A stretch of 64,000 nucleotides of DNA from the NCBI GenBank assembly GCA_050331815.1, contig JBHJGM010000016.1, forward strand, positions 62,001 to 126,000. Reading direction: 5' to 3'. The notes beneath the pieces are model-generated. The model did not search any database and was not told where the DNA came from. It saw only the letters and a program-made list of their open reading frames with translations. This DNA is from JBHJGM01 sp050331815 (GTDB lineage Bacteria; Verrucomicrobiota; Verrucomicrobiia; Opitutales; JBHJGM01). The translations under genes and the position numbers were made by a program. Shown one piece after another: positions 1-9,213 of the stretch (position 1 is the first letter of the stretch; the number at the start of each line of letters is the position of its first letter).

Positions 1-396
1 GGCGTTACGGCAACCCGGATCACCCTCGCCGATTCCATCCTGGCCAACCGCAACGCGGCCCCGCAGGTCGCCCTGCTTGAATGGACCGCGCCGATCAGCG
101 AAGCGACGGCGGATACGTTCACCGGTCGGCAAAACATCTACTTCACCCGAGGGGAGACGCCAGCGTCCTTTCGGGTCGAAACGCATTTTACCGACCTCAC
201 ACAGTGGCGTGAACTGGTGCAGTCCGACATCACTTCCATCGAAACCGACCCGCTGCTCTCCGGCGCACCACGTCTGGACTTTGTGCCGCACCCCACCAGC
301 CCAGCCTACCGCAAGCAGCGCTGGCCGAAGTCCGTGCTGGAAACCGCTGCGGGCACAGCCTGGCTGGAGCTACAGGCCGTGACCGCAGCCGAATAG
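1..396 (+). CDS. C-terminal part of an unrecognised protein (5' end outside window)
   Basis: An open frame enters at base 1 and ends at a TAG at 394-396, giving the last 131 residues of a protein. It reads as ordinary globular sequence (for example FTGRQNIYFTRGETPASF and a tail LELQAVTAAE). There is no transmembrane segment, sorting signal or Cys motif in the visible part. I do not recognise the family. The next gene starts 51 bp downstream on the same strand. The start lies upstream of the window, so length and function cannot be judged. Confidence 0.65.
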   Translation, partial: GVTATRITLADSILANRNAAPQVALLEWTAPISEATADTFTGRQNIYFTRGETPASFRVETHFTDLTQWRELVQSDITSIETDPLLSGAPRLDFVPHPTSPAYRKQRWPKSVLETAAGTAWLELQAVTAAE

Positions 397-446
397 AGCC
401 GGGTTGCTTTCAGCGCATCGGTGGACACGATGCAGGGTTTCGCCGC

Positions 447-1970
447 ATGTCGCTGCTGACGCATCATCCCGTAGGTACCCCGGTCCCCGACACGCCGCAC
501 GCGGTGTGTTCGAGCCTGCCGACGATGGCGGATGTCATCGCCTACGAAGAAAGCCAGGCGCGCATCCTGCAGGCGCTCAAAGCCGGTTACCCCCGCTTCA
601 TTCGGCACCCGCTGGTGTTGCAGGCGGCCCAGGTGCTGGCTCAGGAAAACAACCTCGCGACGTCGCAGGTGGTACCGTTGGCCAGCCAGCGACTGGCCAG
701 CGCCCTGGCGAAATTTCTTGGACTACCGCAAACGCGCGTTCTTGAGCACGCAGGCGTCAGCGCGCTGGCCATCCCCGAGGATCCGGAACAGGCCACCCGC
801 GCCAAGCGATTCCTTCAGCACACAGGCAGCGGTCTTTCCTCCCGGGCCGCTGAAGATTTCCTCGCACGCACCGGGTACATTTCCGGCACACATCCGGAAG
901 TGCTGGCATCCGACGCGGTCGAGGCCGAAAACGATCTGCGGGCGGCCGTTTCCCGTTATACAGGCGCGGCCCCGGAGGATTTGATCCCCTGCGCCAGCGG
1001 CATGAACGCGTTTTACTCGCTGGTGCATGCCATCGATCGGGTGCAGGGCCCGCGCGGACGTACCCTATGGCTCCAATTGGGCTGGGCCTACGTCGACACC
1101 ACCGAGGTATTACGCAAATTTACCTCAGGCGGCGAGAATGGGCTGCTGCAGGTCGTGCGGATCGACGATTTCGAAGCTGTTGAAAAGATTTTTCGCCAAC
1201 ACGGCGCGCAGCTGGCAGGCGTTATCGCCGAAGCCCCGACCAACCCGCTTCTGCAGAGCGGTAACTGCCGACGCCTGTCGGAGCTTTGTTACCAGCATGG
1301 TGCCTGCCTGGTCCTCGATCCGTCTACCGTCGGCCTGGCTAACCTGCGCCTGCTCGAGTACGCGGACGTGGTCACCTCCAGCCTCACCAAATACTGGGCG
1401 AACGAAGGTGATGTCATGGCCGGTCTGCTGGCCTTCAACGCAGCCTCTCCTTTCCACGCGGATCTGCGCGCGGCCTTTGGGCAGGGACACCTCCCGCTTT
1501 ACGAGCGCGACCTCCGCCGCCTGGCGCAGCAAATCCCGGGCATGCCCGAAGTCGTCCAGGCGATTAACGCCAACACACGCGAATTGGTTCCCTGGCTGGA
1601 GTCTTTACCCGAGGTCAAAGCCGTCCACTGGGCCGGGGAGGCCTCCACCGCTGCCGAGCTTGCCGCGCTGGATACGTCCTGGGGTCCGGGCTCGCTCGTC
1701 ACGATCGAAATCGAAGGCGCGCTGGAGCGATTTTTCGACGCACTGCGGCTTGTGAAAGGACCTAGTTTTGGCCTCAGGTTTTCCCTTAGCTGCCCCTTCA
1801 TGTATCTCGCGCACTACCCTCAGGCCTCTACCAGTCAGGGACGCCGCGAACTCCTTGCCCAGGGCCTCAACCCGGACCTGATACGCCTATCGGTGGGCAC
1901 CGAGTCGCAGTCCGAAATCCGGGCAGCCATCACAGACGGTGTCACTGCGCTGAGAAACAATACGCGTTGA
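447..1970 (+). CDS. Cys/Met-metabolism PLP-dependent enzyme (cystathionine gamma-synthase-like)
   Basis: 507 residues, probably a fold-type I PLP enzyme of the transsulfuration family acting on O-acyl-homoserine or cystathionine-type substrates in the cytoplasm. Visible signs are an N-terminal SLPTMADVIAYEE stretch, a SGMNAFYS segment near residue 185 where the family has its SGM/AA phosphate-binding loop, EAPTNP near 262, the cofactor-contacting Asp in LVLDPSTVG (D291), and the Schiff-base Lys in SSLTKYW (K315). The protein is about 100 residues longer than a usual cystathionine gamma-synthase, mostly from the N-terminal 170 residues. This resembles the longer gamma-synthase-like enzymes of fungi and some bacteria. 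The exact reaction is not settled by sequence alone. metX and metW sit at the other end of the window, so a methionine role is plausible but inferred. Confidence 0.8.
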   Translation: MSLLTHHPVGTPVPDTPHAVCSSLPTMADVIAYEESQARILQALKAGYPRFIRHPLVLQAAQVLAQENNLATSQVVPLASQRLASALAKFLGLPQTRVLEHAGVSALAIPEDPEQATRAKRFLQHTGSGLSSRAAEDFLARTGYISGTHPEVLASDAVEAENDLRAAVSRYTGAAPEDLIPCASGMNAFYSLVHAIDRVQGPRGRTLWLQLGWAYVDTTEVLRKFTSGGENGLLQVVRIDDFEAVEKIFRQHGAQLAGVIAEAPTNPLLQSGNCRRLSELCYQHGACLVLDPSTVGLANLRLLEYADVVTSSLTKYWANEGDVMAGLLAFNAASPFHADLRAAFGQGHLPLYERDLRRLAQQIPGMPEVVQAINANTRELVPWLESLPEVKAVHWAGEASTAAELAALDTSWGPGSLVTIEIEGALERFFDALRLVKGPSFGLRFSLSCPFMYLAHYPQASTSQGRRELLAQGLNPDLIRLSVGTESQSEIRAAITDGVTALRNNTR

Positions 1971-2003
1971 CCGATGGAACCGATTTCGCGAAATCAAAAG
2001 CAT

Positions 2004-2126
2004 ATGCCTTCCCCGAAACGTCGCGTCATCCGCAAGCAGACTTCGCTGCTGACTGTCGTTCTGATCGCCATCGGTCCCGCGTTGATTTCCATGGCCATTG
2101 AAGCGGCTGCGCATGTAGCCCCCTGA
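2004..2126 (+). CDS. Possible 40-residue single-span membrane peptide
   Basis: ATG at 2004 opens a 40-codon frame: a Lys/Arg-rich start (MPSPKRRVIRKQ) followed by one hydrophobic helix (LLTVVLIAIGPALISMAI) and a TGA. The positive-inside pattern fits a real small membrane protein. It sits 33 bp after the PLP enzyme and just before the convergent O-antigen ligase gene. There is no clear Shine-Dalgarno and no family is recognised, so it may be spurious. Confidence 0.35.
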   Translation: MPSPKRRVIRKQTSLLTVVLIAIGPALISMAIEAAAHVAP

Positions 2127-2128
2127 AT

Positions 2129-4654
2129 TCATTCCACACCACGCGGCGAGCTTTCCTGACTCGCTGAATCACCTTGAACTCCAGCGGCGGGTGGCTCCAA
2201 AAGCCCCCGCCGTTTGGCTTCCTGCAGGAGCGCCTCCGCCGGGAGCAGCACCCCGCGCGGCAGCAGGGGCGCGAAAATAACCGCACGCGTCAACCGGCGA
2301 CTGACCACCGGTGGGTCGCTGGGCGTTGCCGCGTCGAGGTTGCGCATCAAAACCGGATAGGCGGACTTGCGATTGCGGGTAACCACGTGCGCCTGACTGT
2401 CGCTGGCCAGCGCCTGCAAAGCCGCCAGGGCAGCCTCGGTCTCGCCGGGCAGCGGCGGATAAGCGGGCCAGGCAAAGGCTTCGAGATCGCTCACCCGAGT
2501 AGGGCGTTTCAATGCCCTTTGCACCGAAGCGCGGAAGCCCTCCACGCTCGCCGGATCCGCGGGCGGTGTCGCGCGCAAAAACACGGCAAGCTGGCGTTGC
2601 AGCGCGGAATTCTCGGCTGCTCGGGAAAAATCCGTGGGCAGTTTCCACGCGATTTGGAGGGCTTGCTCCAACTGCGCAATCTGTGGAAGCTCCGCCGTCG
2701 GCTCCAGCAAGCGGCGAAAAGTCGGCAACACGTCCGCAGCCACCTGCGCACGCAAGGCTGGAGCTTGCGGCCCTTCGAACCAGATGTCGCCTGTCATAAA
2801 CGCTGGTTGCGCCAACAACTGAACCTTGAGCGCCTCGCGAGCGCGCTCCGGATCGCCCGCCACCAAATACGCCCGGCTGAGGCCCAGCCACAGCACCGGC
2901 GTCGCGGGGTGCAGTCTGCAAGCGTCCTGAAAATGCCGAATCGCCCGGCGTGGTTCGCTCTCGCTGAGCAGCCAGCCCAGCATTGCATGCGGCAATTCCT
3001 GATGGGGCCAGATCTCGAGGGACGCCTCAAAAGCCGCCCGCGCGCGCTGATTCAACGCGAGTCGCGCCACCGCGTCCTCACGCGTCTCCAGGGCCTGTTC
3101 GGCCCAGGTCATCCCGCGTTGATTCTGGTAAAGGGGATCCGACGAATCGGCCTGATGTGCCGCCATAACCCGGACCTCGAAACCGGACAGATCTCCGGAT
3201 TCCGCTGCCTCCATGGCCGAGGCGAAATTGGCGCGGGCCTGCAAGGTGGTCAAGGCCAGCTGCCCGGCGTGGATGAGCGCTGCCGACAGCAGCACCGCCA
3301 CGCAAATGCGGCTCAGTCGTCTGGGCTCCGTGGAACCTTGAGGCGCGCGTTGCGAGCGCTTCGGCACGGCCATGCCCACCAGCGCTCCTGCGAACACCGC
3401 CAAAACCGGGACATTCAGGCTGTAATCCCCCAGCGATGCCACCACGGCTGCCAGCACACCCGCGCCCGCCAGATGCCGCGTGCGCCCACCTGCGTCTGCC
3501 TGCCTGAACCACTGCCCAAGCACACCCACGGCGATCAACACCAGCCCGAGTCCACCCAGCAGCCCGGCGTCGGTGAGCACCTGCAGGGGCAGGTTGTGCA
3601 ACTGATAGGCCGTGGACAGACGCGTTGTCCCGTCCCAGAAAAGTGGATACCACAGGTCCGTGGTGCCGGCTCCGTAACCGCTCAGAGGTGCATCCCCAAA
3701 AGCGTGCCAGCCGGTGGTCAGGTAACTCAGGCGCATCCGGTCGGTCCCGAGCAGTTCGCCGCTGAAAAGACTTGCCGCCATTGCCTGCAAACGCGGCGAA
3801 ACCAGCAGCACCGCAGCCGCGCCCACGACCGCCACCAGCAACCCGCCAAACCGCCGCCTCCGAATCCACGGGATGCCTTCACAGGCCGCAAAAACAACCA
3901 CGATCGCCAGGCCCAGCAGCGCTCCGCGGCTTTGGCTCGAAAGGATCAGGGCGATTCCCGCAAAGATTCCCAGACCGCCCAGAAGCCAGCCGGCTCGGTT
4001 GCGTGAAGTCTCCCACGTCCAGACAACCGCCACCGACAGTAAAAGTAGCCCAAACAGACCCGTCTGGCTGGCGTGCCCAAAAGGGGCCGCGTTGCGGGGC
4101 GGACCTGATTCGGTCAACAACGGCAACCAGCGAAGCAGTGAGGCCGCCGCCACCGCCAAACCAATGCCCAGCAATAGACCCAGAAGCCCGCGACGGTGCG
4201 CCGAAGGCTGCGCCGCATCGTTACCCCCGTGCGTGAAGCGCCAAGTCAAAAACCCTACCGCCACCGCCAGCAAAGGCCCGAGTGCGCCCAGCACCGCCCG
4301 CGTGGGAAATGCTGAAGTGAACAGGCCCTGCGTGTAGCCGAGAATCCAGAACAGGCTGCCCAGACCAACCCACCGCGACAACTGGCCACCTCCCCGAGGG
4401 CTCATCGCAAAGGACAGCAGCGCCAGCCAAATGAGCGCATGACCCAAGCCCAGGTGCCAGGCCGTGTGCGGCCACAGGTACAGGCGGGTGCTGCTCTGCG
4501 GAAACAGCGCCAGCCCGCAGATCCCTAGCAGAAGGGCGGCGAACAAGCCGTAGTGAGCCCACGCCAGGGCCTCCGGCTGAGGGACACGCGGTGTCGCTTC
4601 GACCGCAGGCAAGCGTTCCAGATGACGGACCGGCGGATGGGTCGACGCCTTCAT
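2129..4654 (-). CDS. O-antigen ligase/polymerase-like membrane protein with C-terminal TPR region
   Basis: 841 residues. The first roughly 440 are a string of hydrophobic segments with the pattern of the O-antigen ligase (WaaL/Wzy, RfaL) family, including a large periplasmic loop around residues 330-370. That loop has GYGAGTTDLWYP and a YQLHNLPLQVLTDAGLLG segment, where the family carries its conserved H-N-x-x-L. The remainder is soluble and helical and looks like tetratricopeptide repeats (for example FQDACRLHPATPVLWLGLSRAYLVAGDPERA). Such ligase-TPR fusions occur in exosortase-bearing bacteria. It likely polymerises or transfers cell-surface glycan at the inner membrane. No glycosyltransferase genes flank it, so its substrate cannot be inferred from context. 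Confidence 0.8.
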   Translation of the reverse strand: MKASTHPPVRHLERLPAVEATPRVPQPEALAWAHYGLFAALLLGICGLALFPQSSTRLYLWPHTAWHLGLGHALIWLALLSFAMSPRGGGQLSRWVGLGSLFWILGYTQGLFTSAFPTRAVLGALGPLLAVAVGFLTWRFTHGGNDAAQPSAHRRGLLGLLLGIGLAVAAASLLRWLPLLTESGPPRNAAPFGHASQTGLFGLLLLSVAVVWTWETSRNRAGWLLGGLGIFAGIALILSSQSRGALLGLAIVVVFAACEGIPWIRRRRFGGLLVAVVGAAAVLLVSPRLQAMAASLFSGELLGTDRMRLSYLTTGWHAFGDAPLSGYGAGTTDLWYPLFWDGTTRLSTAYQLHNLPLQVLTDAGLLGGLGLVLIAVGVLGQWFRQADAGGRTRHLAGAGVLAAVVASLGDYSLNVPVLAVFAGALVGMAVPKRSQRAPQGSTEPRRLSRICVAVLLSAALIHAGQLALTTLQARANFASAMEAAESGDLSGFEVRVMAAHQADSSDPLYQNQRGMTWAEQALETREDAVARLALNQRARAAFEASLEIWPHQELPHAMLGWLLSESEPRRAIRHFQDACRLHPATPVLWLGLSRAYLVAGDPERAREALKVQLLAQPAFMTGDIWFEGPQAPALRAQVAADVLPTFRRLLEPTAELPQIAQLEQALQIAWKLPTDFSRAAENSALQRQLAVFLRATPPADPASVEGFRASVQRALKRPTRVSDLEAFAWPAYPPLPGETEAALAALQALASDSQAHVVTRNRKSAYPVLMRNLDAATPSDPPVVSRRLTRAVIFAPLLPRGVLLPAEALLQEAKRRGLLEPPAAGVQGDSASQESSPRGVE

Positions 4655-4849
4655 GACAATCGCCTGGGCTGCTGGTCTGTGGGCACCCCCCTACCATCGA
4701 CAGCCACGGTATTCGCTTTATCGGCTGGCCGCCCAAAAAGAATTGGACAGCACCCGAGCAGATGAGAAAATTTGCCTGCGGTGGGAACGTCCGACTATCC
4801 ACCCTTGACCGTACAGCTCTCACCTGCATCCAAGCCTTAGCGAATCACC

Positions 4850-5083
4850 ATGGGACAAGTCTTCTTCATCATTAAGTTTTGCGGCGTTGTCATCCCGCTA
4901 CTGGTTGCGCTCGCCGTGGTCTTTTTCCCAATGTCAAAAATGCGCGTGGGCGTTCAGAAGCTCGGGGGCCTCAACGGCGTCGAAATTCCGATCACCCTGA
5001 TTGTCTTCATCAAGGCGATGACGCTCATCGTCTGCCTGGCTTTCTCTGCCTTTTGCGCGAAATTCTTCTTTAACTGGATCTAG
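4850..5083 (+). CDS. Small two-span membrane protein, unknown function
   Basis: 77 residues with two hydrophobic helices, about residues 8-28 (FCGVVIPLLVALAVVFF) and 50-72, separated by a short polar loop with KMRVGVQKLGG. No catalytic motif and no family I recognise. It ends at 5083 and overlaps by 4 bp the stop of the convergent cobalamin adenosyltransferase gene. About 195 bp of non-coding sequence separates it from the divergent O-antigen ligase gene, enough for promoters of both. Confidence 0.6.
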   Translation: MGQVFFIIKFCGVVIPLLVALAVVFFPMSKMRVGVQKLGGLNGVEIPITLIVFIKAMTLIVCLAFSAFCAKFFFNWI

Positions 5084-5607
5084 GTGGCTGAGGCCCGAGC
5101 GGCCGCTCGGGCGAAAAGCCAGAGATAATCCGAGAAGCGGTTCAGGCAGGCCTTCGTTTCCGGGCGCACCTCTTTGGCCAGCTGCGCCCACAGCTGCGCC
5201 TCGGCCCGCCGGACCACCGTCCGCGCCACGTCGACCAGCGCCGGGCCCGGAGGCAGGTCGACAATCCATTCATCAAAGGCCAGCTCCGGCCCTTCCAACG
5301 CGGCACAGGCCTGATCGAGGGAAGCCAGATCCTCGGAACTCACCAGCTTGCCCTTGGCCTCCAGCGCGGGCCAATGCGCCGGCAAACACGCCAGTTCCGC
5401 CGAAAGCTGGATCAGCAAACGCTGGCGCGACTTGAGTGTTTCGGCCCAAGTCTGTGCCAACTGCGCGCGGGCGGCGGTCAGCAACGCGCCGGCCTCATCC
5501 AGCGCCCCGTACACACAGACGCGTGGATGGCCCTTGAACACCTGCTCGCCAAATAACAGCCGTGTCGTCCCGCTATCGCCTTTACGCGTCACAATGGATC
5601 CAGCCAT
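5080..5607 (-). CDS. PduO-type ATP:cob(I)alamin adenosyltransferase
   Basis: About 175 residues from the ATG at 5607; an in-frame GTG at 5658, directly after the menE stop, is an alternative start. The family transfers the adenosyl group of ATP to cob(I)alamin. The N-terminal ATP motif TRKGDSGTT matches the PduO-type T-K/R-x-G-D-x-G-T/S-T and follows the chosen ATG almost immediately, as in family members, which favours 5607. The second signature VDVARTVVRRAEAQ and a C-terminal LNRFSDYLWLFAR complete the family pattern. It is the last gene of a minus-strand run after menC and menE, perhaps transcribed with them, though the pathway is unrelated. No cobalamin riboswitch was seen in front of it. 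Confidence 0.82.
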   Translation of the reverse strand: MAGSIVTRKGDSGTTRLLFGEQVFKGHPRVCVYGALDEAGALLTAARAQLAQTWAETLKSRQRLLIQLSAELACLPAHWPALEAKGKLVSSEDLASLDQACAALEGPELAFDEWIVDLPPGPALVDVARTVVRRAEAQLWAQLAKEVRPETKACLNRFSDYLWLFARAAARASAT

Positions 5608-5658
5608 GGCTGCAAGCTGCCGGACTCCGCCCCGCCTGGCAAGGATGTGCGCTACCAC

Positions 5659-6993
5659 CTACGTGCGGTCGAACTGCCGCTCGATAGCCGGCCAGTCCGG
5701 CTTGCCTGCCGCGGTCCGGGGTATGGCGTCGACCCAAAGCGCATGCTTCGGGCGCTCGGCCGGGGCCAGGTGCGGGCTCAGGGCCTCCCGCAGGGCAGAC
5801 AAGTCCATCGCCGCCGCCTCAGGATACGCCACCAGCAGGGCCGCGACCACGGCACCCCACTCCGAATCCGCCAGACCCAGCACCACGCAATCCGCAGCCA
5901 GCTTCGCCTCCAGAATGGCCGCCTCAACCCGCGCGGCGTCCACTTTTTCGCCACCGCTGTTCAAAATGCGGTCCGCACGCCCAAGCAACCGAAGTCGGCC
6001 AGCTGTGGTCAGTACCCCGCGATCGTTGGTTACGAAGCGCTCACGGGGGCGCGGCATTTCCGGATAGTAACCCAAAAAGAGTGACTCCGCCGAGACCACC
6101 ACACGCTCGTTTTTAACGTCGATCTGCGCGTGTGGGAGGGCTTCGAGCGTGAGGCCTTCTTTTTCCAGAAACGCATCCGGACGTTGCGCGGCCACCATCG
6201 AAGCGGTCTCGGTCATGCCATACACGGGACTTAGCGGCAGACGCGCCTCCCGCGCTTGAGCGAGCAAAGTGTCGCTGGCTGGTCCGCCCCCCAGAAAAAT
6301 CAGCGAGCACTTGCGCAGCGCGGGCACCGCCTGGGGCCGTTGCAGCAGTCGGGTCAGTTGCGTAGGCACCAGTGAAAGCGTGCCCGCTGGGATCGTCGTA
6401 GCCGTCAGGGAGGCGACCGGGTCTACCGGATCGCCCAGCATCAGTTCGCCGCCGGTCGTCAGCGCCCGCACCGCCTGCATCAAACCGCTGACGTGATGCA
6501 GCGGCAACAGACAGTGCCCGTGCAGTTGGCCCTGGGCAAAGAAACGCGCGGTTGCCTCGGCCGAAGCCCGCAGCGTCTCCCAGCGGTGCAGGGCAAACTT
6601 AACCCGGCCTCCGGTTCCGCCGGTCGGGATGCCGACGCAGCCATTGAAGCCGATCCGCTCGGGCCCTGGCGGCGGATGAAAGGGGATGGGGCTGTCGGAG
6701 AGGGTCAACCCCGGTGCAAGCAGCTCCTCGACCTCCGCCCACTGCCGCCGTCCCCATTTCGGATCGGCCAGAAAAACCGGCACCTCTTCCATGAGCGCCG
6801 CCAGCCACGCTGCCAGAAACCGCGCCCGGTCCTCGAAGCAGAGCAGCACGCCATCGCCGAGACCCTCTTCGCGCGCTTCGGCAATCTGTTGCGTAGCCTG
6901 GGTGAGCGCACCCCGCAAATCGACCGGCCCCTCGACATCGAAAAGCCAGGGCCGTTTCAACAGGTCGGGCAGCTCGCTTAAAGTCGGTCCCAC
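5659..6993 (-). CDS. menE: o-Succinylbenzoate-CoA ligase (menaquinone synthesis)
   Basis: 444 residues, AMP-forming acyl-CoA synthetase fold. It has the phosphate loop as GIPTGGTGGRVKFA (about 135-148), a TETASM segment at the expected adenylate position (PVYGMTETASM), and the C-terminal hinge signature GRLRLLGRADRILNSGGEKV. MenE activates o-succinylbenzoate to its CoA ester. The start is a GTG at 6993 that lies inside the last codons of menC (16-bp overlap), a sign of translational coupling and the reason for the MenE call over other CoA ligases. It is shorter than generic acyl-CoA synthetases, as MenE proteins are. Confidence 0.85.
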   Translation of the reverse strand: MGPTLSELPDLLKRPWLFDVEGPVDLRGALTQATQQIAEAREEGLGDGVLLCFEDRARFLAAWLAALMEEVPVFLADPKWGRRQWAEVEELLAPGLTLSDSPIPFHPPPGPERIGFNGCVGIPTGGTGGRVKFALHRWETLRASAEATARFFAQGQLHGHCLLPLHHVSGLMQAVRALTTGGELMLGDPVDPVASLTATTIPAGTLSLVPTQLTRLLQRPQAVPALRKCSLIFLGGGPASDTLLAQAREARLPLSPVYGMTETASMVAAQRPDAFLEKEGLTLEALPHAQIDVKNERVVVSAESLFLGYYPEMPRPRERFVTNDRGVLTTAGRLRLLGRADRILNSGGEKVDAARVEAAILEAKLAADCVVLGLADSEWGAVVAALLVAYPEAAAMDLSALREALSPHLAPAERPKHALWVDAIPRTAAGKPDWPAIERQFDRT

Positions 6994-8012
6994 AGCGCTT
7001 CAAACTCGTCTGGCCCGTAGCCCGAGGCCTGCAACAGCGGTCCTGGCTCGTGCACGGAAAACCCATCGTCGGGCGGAAAATACTCGAGCGTGCCAAAGCC
7101 CGCCGGTTCGCGTTCGCGGGTGTCGCTGGCGGCCAGGCGCAACACCGCCTCGAAACCTACGGAGGTCTCGAAGGCCGAGGAGTACACAATCCGGCAAATG
7201 CGGGTGGCCCGCCAGGCCCGGAAAAGTGTGATCGGGCCGAGCAAGGCCGGCTTGATGATCAACGGCCCGGTCCAGCCCCCGGTGGTTAGTTGCCGGATTT
7301 GCGTGAACCGCGTGGCCGATTCGTCCAGGGCGATCGGCGTGGCGTAGTACCGCGAAAGATCCTTCATGGCCGCCTCCTGACCTACCGGCAGGGGCTGCTC
7401 CAGGTAATCGACCGGCAATTCATCCAGCACCCGCAGCCAGCGCATAGCCTCGCTGGTGGAAAAGCAGGCGTTGGCATCGATGCGTAGCCGTCCCGCCGCC
7501 GGCAACTTCGCGGCCAGGGCTTGGCAGATTTCGATCTCCCGGTCGGTCGGCCCGGTGCCCACCTTCCACTTAAAGGAGATGAAGCCGCGTTCCAGCAGGG
7601 CGTCCATGCGTGGCAAAGCCGCCTCACCCGCCGGCAGCAAGCCCGCCACAGGCAGTGCCTGACCGCCCTCGAAACTGTCGCGAGCCCGGTCGCGGCCACG
7701 CGCCATTTCGAGCGCGCACTCCAGCGCAAAGCGCGTACAGGCCAACCGATCCGGCACCCCGGTGATTTCCGACAAGCCGATCGAACCGCGATAATTCTTT
7801 AAAAAAACTTCGGCCACGTGCAGGGACTCGGTGCCGAAGGACGGCAGGGGCGCGACCTCGCCAAAACCAATGCCGGGGCCGCCATCGGCCATGGGCTGTT
7901 CGGCCTGCAGGCGCACCAGAATGCCCTCGCGTTCGGTCCATTCGCCCGAGGGCAGACTCAGGGGCGCTTTGAAGGGGCGGCGGTACTTTTTGAACTGCAG
8001 ACGGAAACTCAT
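6978..8012 (-). CDS. menC: o-Succinylbenzoate synthase (menaquinone synthesis)
   Basis: 344 residues from the ATG at 8012 (MSFRLQFKKY); a longer frame upstream is rejected because it lacks family similarity. Enolase-superfamily dehydratase that makes o-succinylbenzoate from SHCHC. The catalytic set is visible in order: the K-x-K of SFKWKVG, the metal Asp in LRIDANACF, the metal Glu in YLEQPLPVG, the Glu of ALDESATRF, and the second-face Lys in LIIKPALLG. It is followed by menE with overlap. No menA, menB, menD, menF or menH is in the window, so the pathway is split on the chromosome. Confidence 0.87.
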   Translation of the reverse strand: MSFRLQFKKYRRPFKAPLSLPSGEWTEREGILVRLQAEQPMADGGPGIGFGEVAPLPSFGTESLHVAEVFLKNYRGSIGLSEITGVPDRLACTRFALECALEMARGRDRARDSFEGGQALPVAGLLPAGEAALPRMDALLERGFISFKWKVGTGPTDREIEICQALAAKLPAAGRLRIDANACFSTSEAMRWLRVLDELPVDYLEQPLPVGQEAAMKDLSRYYATPIALDESATRFTQIRQLTTGGWTGPLIIKPALLGPITLFRAWRATRICRIVYSSAFETSVGFEAVLRLAASDTREREPAGFGTLEYFPPDDGFSVHEPGPLLQASGYGPDEFEALWDRL

Positions 8013-8083
8013 CGGGCCTCGGGCAAAAGCATCGGCTATCGGCAAATCGGGTCGAGGTAAAGCCTCAGCCCGCGCCCAAGGCT

Positions 8084-9097
8084 TCAGGCAGGCGCGTTGC
8101 CCCGACGCAGCGTGTGCAGCGTGACCTCCGGCGGGCAATTGAATCGCAGCGGGGCCCCGCAGCCGCCGGTACCGCGCGAGGTGTAACCCACCAGGCTGCG
8201 CCACTTCCAGGCTCCGCGCGAAAGAGCCCGTGGCGCTTTCGAGTGCGTGAACACCGGCACGCCACCTGGCAGACAAATCTGCCCGCCATGGGTGTGCCCG
8301 CTGAGCATCCAGTCAAAATTCGCGGCGGCCGCTGCACGATAAGTGTCTGGCGAGTGCGAGAGCAAAATCGAGCACGCCTCCTGCGGAATCATGGCCCGCG
8401 CCTTTTGGATGTCCCAAGTCTTGTAAAAAGCCGCGTCATCGATGCCGGACAAAAAAATTCGCTCCCCGCCGCGTTCGATTTCGACGGTCTCGTTGAGCAG
8501 CATGCGGATGCCCATGTCCTCCAGCTGAAAAGTCTTCTCGATGAAGTCATGGTTGCCCAGCGTGCCATACACCGGCGGCTTGAGGTGCGCGGCGATGCGG
8601 CGCATCTGCGCCATCGCTTCAGCGTAGGAACGGCGGGTGCAATTGCGGTAGTCGCCGGTGATCACGCACAGGTCGTACTTCAGCTGGCTGACAAGCTGCC
8701 CGACGATCTCTGCCAGTTCGGTGTCGTTGTCGGCGTGCAGATCGCTCAGGTGGAGCACGCGAAAGCCCTCGAAAGCTGAAGGCAGGTTGCGCAGGTAGAC
8801 CAGGTTGTGCTCCAGGCCGAGATCGAGAAAGTTGTAGCGGCCCTGTTCGTACTTACCCAGCAGCCAGAAGACTCCCGAAGCCACTGCGTGGATGTTGAGG
8901 TAGCGCGTCAGCAAGGCAATTGGGCTGCCACCCTGGTGCTCTTTGTTGTCGCGGTGACGCTGCTGGCGCAAGCGACGCACCTGCAAATGCTCCGGTCCCA
9001 AACGGCGTGCCAGTTCCGCCCACTGAGTTTCAGTCAAAGGGGCGTCCGCTTCGGCAGATGCATCGCTCGTCTGCGTTTTGGTCTCGGTGGTGGACAT
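8084..9097 (-). CDS. Calcineurin-like metallophosphoesterase
   Basis: About 337 residues from the ATG at 9097 (MSTTETKTQ); a TTG at 9130 is the only longer option. The dimetal phosphoesterase motifs are all present: LHLSDLHAD, VITGDYRN, GTLGNHDF, a LLSHSPD histidine, and LSGHTHGGQ. The layout resembles YkuE/LpxG-type enzymes that act on phospholipids or UDP-diacylglucosamine. The stretch before the first motif is long (about 110 residues) and contains a short hydrophobic patch (AVASGVFWLLG), so peripheral membrane association is possible. It starts the minus-strand run leading into menC (71-bp gap) and is divergent from ribBA. The substrate cannot be named from sequence. Confidence 0.8.
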   Translation of the reverse strand: MSTTETKTQTSDASAEADAPLTETQWAELARRLGPEHLQVRRLRQQRHRDNKEHQGGSPIALLTRYLNIHAVASGVFWLLGKYEQGRYNFLDLGLEHNLVYLRNLPSAFEGFRVLHLSDLHADNDTELAEIVGQLVSQLKYDLCVITGDYRNCTRRSYAEAMAQMRRIAAHLKPPVYGTLGNHDFIEKTFQLEDMGIRMLLNETVEIERGGERIFLSGIDDAAFYKTWDIQKARAMIPQEACSILLSHSPDTYRAAAAANFDWMLSGHTHGGQICLPGGVPVFTHSKAPRALSRGAWKWRSLVGYTSRGTGGCGAPLRFNCPPEVTLHTLRRGNAPA

Positions 9098-9213
9098 CAA
9101 GGGAGGTGCTGAAACTCGTGGCCGATTCAATTACTAACACCTTATCGGATGCACGCAAACGGTTCCCTTCCCGGACTTGTGCCAAAGGCCGTCCAGGCCT
9201 TATCATTCCAGCC

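Noticed and set aside
2174..4006. 610-codon open frame on the plus strand
   Set aside because: Antisense to the O-antigen ligase-like gene; the product is Arg/Gln-rich low-complexity sequence typical of GC-rich shadow frames, with no domain.
5608..5658. GTG start for the cobalamin adenosyltransferase directly after the menE stop
   Set aside because: It would add 17 residues before the N-terminal ATP motif, which family members place at the very start; the ATG at 5607 is preferred.
9098..9213. Possible FMN riboswitch upstream of ribB
   Set aside because: The gap is only 116 bp and lacks the conserved FMN-element segments.
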